Shown: in pieces, positions 60,039 to 64,000 of the stretch
How the letters are laid out: every line of letters begins with the position of its first letter
Numbering within the stretch: the first letter of the stretch is position 1
Assembly: GCA_021234155.1 (NCBI GenBank)
Contig: JAJEKV010000002.1
Location: 27,705,299 to 27,769,298, forward strand
Direction: 5' to 3'
Length of the DNA: 64,000 bases
Origin: Isoetes taiwanensis
Lineage: Eukaryota; Streptophyta; Lycopodiopsida; Isoetales; Isoetaceae
Position numbers and translations under genes: made by a program
The notes under the pieces: model-generated
Told to the model about the DNA's origin: nothing
The model's input: the letters and a program-made list of their open reading frames with translations, nothing else
The model's database searches: none

Positions 60039-60617
60039 ATTCTGCCCCTCTGGTAAAGAAATGTACATTGCTATATCCGAGGAATATAATATATAAGGCT
60101 TTGAAGATTTGCACATCTTTGAGTTTTCTTATTGTTTGAGTTTTGTTTCTTGTCTAAACTTTCCGTGACGCGATCTTTGCTAGCACTTTCTTAGGTTGAT
60201 TGCCTTCTACACACTTCTTTTAAATTAAGAATTCGAATCAGATGGGTAGCTACACAGCTCAAAATGTTCGCCGCCACGATCTTCACTATAACTTTGTTTT
60301 CCTTTCATCCATATGTAGACCTTAACGGACTTGTGATCTTATATCCATGGGCTAGCTAAGCAGCTTCAAATCTTCGTCGTCGCGATCCTGCTGAGTATTT
60401 TTACTCTTTCTTGTGGACAGCTCTTACTCTGAAAGGAGCTTGGGATAGCCTTATAAATGTCGAAATCGGATACATCGCTGGTTGTGGCCGAAAATCATCG
60501 AAAAAAACGGCAACTTTTACTCTGTTGCAACCACTTACGGTGTTTTATAGACAACCAAGAACCTATTTCATGCTAAACGAGAATTCCGAAATTCTGTAAT
60601 TAATTAATTCGTGCTTA
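60039..60617. other. 3' flank of the ParB-methyltransferase-like gene
   Basis: Contains weak copies of the palindrome half-sites: GACGCGATCTTTGC (60168), GCCGCCACGATCTTC (60269) and GTCGTCGCGATCCTGC (60379). No gene is supported. Confidence 0.45.
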
Positions 60618-60815
60618 AAAGGGCTTTTGTTGTGAGCCATTGGTTGTTGAACATTGGAAAAAAAAAAGGGCTAAAATCAATGGCTCAGAAATGGTGCACT
60701 CTAGATGTACGCATTAGTACATCCATTTGAATACATCACGAAATCATAGGAAAACCTTAGTAAAAAGCGTACAAAAACACAAAGAAAACCCCCTGTTATT
60801 ATGCTACATATTGTA
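60618..60815. repeat. GCTTTTGTTGTGAGCC...CCCCCTGTTATTATGC module
   Basis: Near-identical to 19358-19538 over about 190 bp, including an internal A-run, ATGGTGCACTCTAGATGTAC, GCATTAGTACATCCATT and AAAACCCCCTGTTATTATGC. Related shorter copies lie at 34145-34268 and 34505-34640. Possibly a short non-autonomous element; no termini were proven. Confidence 0.75.
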
Positions 60816-62934
60816 ATATACATCCATGGAATATGATAGCTTCTGCACAGCAAAGCCTTGCTAGACCTAAGGGACAAGTTTATGCCCTTGCGATGCATGG
60901 GGATTCACTATTTGTTGAATGTAATCCAACACGTTCTTCGTTTTGACCTAAATGCAGGTTTCATAACATGCTTTTCTAAAATTGTGGTCTGCGCAAACTG
61001 TACGCTTGGCACTGCGTATTAAGACTAGTCTGTATATTTTCTGGTTCAATGGAGAAGACAATAAAGGTAATATGTTGGCACCTCCATATCACTGACAAAG
61101 CATATTGCTGTTATATCACAACTCAAATAACTACTTTTGCATGTTGATGGTGATGAGCCGAGAGATGATGTTGCCTTAATTGAAAGCCAATACATAGAAC
61201 AAAGAAGTTTCTTGTTCAACAAGCGTTAGGCTCTCAATGCTGCAGAAGAACAAGAATTGGAAATTATTCCGTTATGCTGTGGCATATGATAGTTATGCTT
61301 TCTATTTTGTATTTTTCCATAACCTAAACAATTTTACAGGTTTGGGACCTTAATGCTAGGCAATGCTTGCACATTCTTCAAGGGCACTCAAATGTTACCA
61401 TGTTCCTCCTTTGTTGGAAACACTTTCTGTTCTCTTGCTCGTCGAATGGATATATAAAGGTAACATGTTTATGCATATTACAGGGCTAGTCAGACTTTAA
61501 TAATTTGTGCTATCTTGGAATTGTTTATTAGGTATGAGGGCCATCTCCAACCTGCAGTATATAGCATCATCATGACATCTCCAATGCTCTAGGCTCATGA
61601 GTATGATAAATTATTCTGCTTGCAATAGGTTGCCTTTAAAAACTGTAAAATTTTGCACATTTTATCTGGCGTAATTGTCCGCCCTGTTTTGTGGAGTGGC
61701 GAGAGCATACAGTAGATCCATTGGTCTACAAGTTGACTACTGAAATACAAAGCTGCTACAGTCACTTCCAATTCCAAAAACACCATGGTTTACTTTGCAA
61801 TTTGCAACTCGATGGAATTATTGGAAATTCTTATAGCAGGACATTGCAAAAATTGAATAATCACGTCAAACTCTTAAGCCTAGATGGACCAATCGCTCGA
61901 ATTAGTACCTGCTCAAAGCAGCAAAATCAACAACTAAAATCAAAATGGGGTTTCAGCAAATAAAATTAGTTCAAGGTTGAAACCAAACTCAAGAATAAGT
62001 AAATTTTCAAGGCGAAGACAAAAGCAAGATATGATCAATGGAAGCCATCCAAGAATTATGCAACCGACCAGGTCGCGGACTCAAAAGAAAATAACTATGC
62101 AATAATAAATAGATGTGGGCTCGAGGCAACGTCAAGATTTATTTGATCGCTCTCTTGTTGATTATACAGATAGTTATTATGGTACTTAACTGCCAGATTG
62201 GCTGTAATATTTGGAGATGAGCGGTCGAGCAACATTACATATGCACTTTATTGCACTTGAGAACTAAAACAAGAAGAGTGTTGCTGACCTATCTAAAATT
62301 AAATGCCTATTTGTGGGGTTAACGCAACTTGCATATAGACCTAGTTCTCTGATTAGGCAAGTGTCATGATATGGTTCCTACATATTGTCTTCCAATCTAC
62401 AGTTTATGCATTACGAATTGAGCTATTACGAATTTGCAAATAGCAGCAAATTATTGTCTTCTGACCTTCTAGCAGAATTTAAGGCATTGTGGACCCATCA
62501 CAATACAATATATCATCTGGTGCTCTAGAGCATCCCTTTGGAAAATAAGAACCTTGCCCCTTGCAGAATAATTTGATATGGGACGGTACACTTGATCCCA
62601 ACTACCTGAGTCAGGATAACTTCTGAACCCATTCCAAGAACTGGTCCCATCAAAACCCTAAATAAATTTTCTCTGCGACAATTGTTTTACATTACATAAG
62701 ATCGTCTTCCAGCCGCCCGTCACCCATATTAGGTGTTTGTATATTTGCAAGATTGAAAACATTCTAAAATAAACGGATCTCACAAAACCCAAGGAAATCG
62801 AATCTAGCTTCATGAACCCTTACAAACCCTAAGAGAATCTTGACAGCATCTGAAGATATATCACGAAATTTTAAAAAATTTCCATACTTCCATTTCCAAA
62901 CATATGCTTCCTTTTTTCTCGGACTAGTGGTTCT
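60816..62934. other. Non-coding stretch
   Basis: No recognisable gene, RNA or paired repeats. Open frames at 61595-61963 and 62764-62958 have no recognisable content. Confidence 0.4.
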
Positions 62935-63032
62935 AAAATGTTCAAAGTAATTGTGCATGCATCAATGACTCCTCTAAAGGGCAAAAATGTTCAAAGTAAT
63001 TGTGCATGCATCAATGACTCCTCTAAAGGGCA
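62935..63032. repeat. 49-bp perfect tandem duplication
   Basis: AATGTTCAAAGTAATTGTGC through ACTCCTCTAAAGGGCA occurs twice back to back, apparently identical. A third partial CTAAAGGGCA follows. Confidence 0.9.
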
Positions 63033-64000
63033 TCCTAAAGGGCAACCCATTGATGCGTTAGCATCTTGTTAATTATATATTTTTTAAATACACGTGTTGT
63101 TCTCATAATTGCATCAAACAAAAAAATCAAGCTGCTTTATATATGTTGTGAAAAAATCTAAAATGTCGTGAGCCCTTGGATCTCAACCAATGGCTCTATA
63201 CATAGGGTGGCGATGTTGTACATGTGGCAGGACCTGCAGCAACGAATTCTTTTGGCGATGGGGGGATCGAAGCCCCAGGTCGGTGGCACATTGCCCTACT
63301 CCAGCGCACCCAGATGATGAGGAAAAACAATCAACCCAGCGAGGAACTAAAAGCAAGAATCATTCTTTACTCCAGAATCGTTCGTGCAGCTTCTTCCTCT
63401 GCCATCATCCTCCGAACAAGGCGACCAAATGAAGCTCAGCATATGCATATGGATCGGGTGAAAAGAATGAGAATCCAGATACAAAAGAGCCTCTGATTTC
63501 TGAATACTATATAAAAATCACAGCTTTGGTTTGGCCTCAAACCATTTCCATTAATTCTTTGCACCACTTCCTACCTAGGAGAATTCAGGAACACAATGCA
63601 CCCACAGCTCAAAGCAGACATGGAGTCACAGTGGTGAAAGAATAAAAACCCAGTCAATCAAAAACTACAGCAGAAACTACAGCAGGAGCAGTAGGGGGAT
63701 GAAAATCAGAGCCCCAAATTTACAATTCCATACTAACCCTAAATCGGGAGGAAAAGCTACTTAGTGCATGCTTGGAGTATGCTATGGTGAAGGCAGCTTC
63801 GCTTTTGTTACTTATATGTCACTCAGATTTTGGAAATCGAAAGACTATATTAACCAACGACTTTCTAAAGAAGCAACGACTGAGAACATTGACAGAGGCA
63901 GGCCAATTCCTCCTCCCACAAAATCGAGCTCCCACATGAGGTTTCCAATTTTTCCTCCCGCGTAATCAGGGCTCAGCCCAGCCATATCCGGCCTTCCAAA
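63033..64000. other. Window end without a supported gene
   Basis: Open frames at 63190-63496 and 63768-63965 encode no domain I recognise. AATGTCGTGAGCCCTTGGAT at 63163 resembles the start of the GTTGTGAGCC module. The window ends inside uncharacterised sequence. Confidence 0.4.

Overview
The window looks like nuclear DNA of a land plant. It holds GT-AG introns, an A-type plant cytochrome P450, cytokinin dehydrogenase and RNA-dependent RNA polymerase fragments, plant-type L1 LINEs, a Ty3/Gypsy remnant, an LTR element and several MITE families. Repeats dominate and most genes are broken. A non-seed plant such as a fern is possible, because DUF7869-type genes and odd element-like genes are abundant, but the sequence alone does not settle this.

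Layout. 1-9.8 kb: a decayed divergent gene pair. One member is a minus-strand fragment resembling the plant En/Spm-associated DUF8039 domain. The other is a long plus-strand pseudogene with a ParB-like part followed by a DNA-methyltransferase-like part. Between them lie GGCGCC palindromes and a 14-unit tandem array. A further decayed coding remnant follows, interrupted by an hAT-like MITE. 10-17.6 kb: a Gypsy pol remnant, nested repeats, a 5'-truncated LINE and MITEs. 22.4-23.9 kb: an intact intronless P450, the only full-length host-type gene. 25.3-26.0 kb: a DUF7869 fragment. 29.5-30.2 kb: the 3' end of another LINE type. 33-34 kb: an RDR fragment. 34.9-38.3 kb: two tandem 80-aa genes tail-to-tail with a broken DUF7869 gene. 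38.9-49.2 kb: a 3.1-kb duplication (copies B and B') carrying a truncated cytokinin dehydrogenase. A young LTR element sits in B, and B' preserves its empty site. 49.2-55.8 kb: a nearly complete L1-type LINE on the minus strand. 56.0-60.0 kb: a second, better preserved copy of the divergent DUF8039-like / ParB-methyltransferase-like pair. 60-64 kb: interspersed repeats with no recognised gene.

The most interesting object is the divergent pair, seen at both ends of the window. In both copies the methyltransferase-like part carries D-x-R-G where active enzymes have DPPY. Each copy has its own palindromic DNA motif, and that motif recurs in the same two places: the shared intergenic region and one particular intron. 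This suggests a protein-DNA recognition system, possibly belonging to a mobile element. A second notable signal is that B and B' differ almost only at CAG/CTG triplets. That suggests methylation-linked sequencing error rather than evolution, and it warns that some frameshifts in the window may not be real.
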